DNA from: Rugalucina vietnamica
Lineage: Eukaryota > Mollusca > Bivalvia > Lucinida > Lucinidae
NCBI GenBank assembly: GCA_964017185.1
Contig: OZ024874.1
Span: 54,154,856 to 54,218,855 of the forward strand
Direction: 5' to 3'
Length of the DNA stretch: 64,000 bases
In this document: one piece after another, positions 62,894 through 64,000 of the stretch
Layout: each line of letters starts with the position of its first letter
How positions within the stretch are numbered: position 1 is the first letter of the stretch
The notes under the pieces: generated by a model
The model's database searches: none
What the model was told of the DNA's origin: nothing
Seen by the model: the letters and a program-made list of their open reading frames with translations, nothing else
Translations under genes and position numbers: made by a program

Positions 62894-64000
62894 CATATTT
62901 ATACAAGTCTTTGGATTCAACGCGATGAAGCGATCGGCTTCAACTCTTCTTGAGACATTTACTCGTCTATAGTAATGTCACTGCTAAATGCAATTAATTT
63001 TCTATTTCGTCAAGAGAACGCTGCTTTGTTGCAATCAATTTAGTCGAAACGACATTTGGTCGCATACGACCTTCACCGGTTCGATACGATATTCGGTCGA
63101 ATACGAGCAATACAGCAACGTACATGTACAAAATTGTGTCGATATTTTCAATAATTGACGGAGTTCTTTTGAACAGCGTGTCGTGTGCCTCCCAAAATCC
63201 ACATGCACGGATGGCTTGGAAAACATACATGTACATGCATGTCGAATGTCAAAACCTCATTGTCTGTATACAAGGCAAGTGACACTAGAAAAAGGGAGGA
63301 TAATGTGTTGAAAACAAAGTAATGTAGTTCATATGTGTACACTAGTTTTGTGTAAGAAATGGGTCATATGAAATTTTCAATTTATTTCTGAACACGTGCA
63401 TGTATATACAGTTCGGGCCACGAGTACATGAGCGCATGTCGCATTGTCGCATAGATTGATGGTGAATAGATTAATAAGCGAACGCGAAGTGTGGTGTGCA
63501 CTGATCAGTTCACCATTGTGATAATAGGTTTTAGTTTGGTTACTTATGAAACTTATTTTAGAGGAAAATATGCTTTGGTGTACATGTACACCTAGTCCGA
63601 CAGGTCCACGTGCATATAATTGCACATTCCTGCACCTAGAAACAAGTCCTCATGTCCATTTATGACAAAGTATACAATGCCATAATACGTCGTTTAACCG
63701 GTTCCATAAGTTTCCGCTCCGGGAGCGGGGATATTGGTTTCGAACATTATAAGGCAAGCACTGGCGTCTCTTCTCCAACATAGCACCACTTACATGTACA
63801 TCGCATATCAAGCAAAACTTATATGAAAAGTCTGTCAGAATATAAAAGTGCGATAATATTCAATGTTTGTATTACTGTGTTTCCGACGTATAACAGTGTA
63901 CAACATGATGGGTTTCCTTATTACACGCATGCAGTTTACATTAAGCAGATGGACTCGATCGGGAGCGGACCATACTTTATGTCTGACACATTTCTATAAT
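62894..64000. other. Window end, no recognised gene
   Basis: About 1.1 kb with repeated ACATGTACATG-type words, which are common in bivalve DNA, and CGGGAGCGG at 63722 and 63959. Short minus-strand frames at 63000-63340 show no domain. I call nothing here. Confidence 0.4.

Noticed and set aside
63000-63625. Minus-strand upstream exons of another gene
   Set aside because: Short frames without splice consensus, cysteine pattern or domain similarity.

Overview
The window looks like intronic and flanking DNA from an invertebrate, most likely a bivalve mollusc. The reasons are the AT-rich background, long introns filled with non-autonomous elements, tRNA-derived SINEs with a shared tail, repeats bounded by AGCTCACCTGAG or TGCCCCCAACT ends, and a CUB/EGF extracellular gene. 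The species call is an inference; no marker gene is present.

One host gene dominates. On the minus strand, 16 exons between 51483 and 1319 join with every intron phase agreeing (825 codons so far, no in-frame stop). The order is: signal-peptide-like start, a galactose-binding (F5/8C or fucolectin)-like N-terminal region, about 310 residues I cannot assign, two EGF-like modules, a cysteine cluster, one complete CUB domain and the first half of a second. The gene runs off the low-coordinate end, so its C-terminus (more CUBs, transmembrane segment or secreted end) is unknown. It is probably a secreted or cell-surface recognition or adhesion protein.

Almost everything else is mobile DNA inside or just upstream of this gene. 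From low to high coordinates: a LINE 3' end (1-1256); many copies of a reverse-transcriptase family with a roughly 640-bp 3' tail (here called PT, tentatively Penelope-like); a TA-flanked GC-rich terminal-inverted-repeat element (4201-5041); a second LINE (19788-21262); two tandem-array elements with GCTCACCTGAG ends (21265-23424, 26735-28332); another array (24363-26293) inserted into a PT tail; a DIRS/Ngaro-like fossil with readable split direct repeats (29843-37723); a TGCCCCC-ended array element (42470-44262); a TTAA-flanked element (49600-50542); and, upstream of the gene start, an 8-kb nest in which one GC-rich element carries a second element that carries another copy of the first (51762-59727). 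The last 4 kb hold PT fragments, SINEs and simple repeats.

The most rewarding points are the phase-consistent gene with its unassigned middle region, the multi-level nest whose sister copy preserves pre-insertion sites, the A1-B1-A2-B2 repeat order of the DIRS-like fossil, and the clustering of element ends within 12-110 bp of splice donors.
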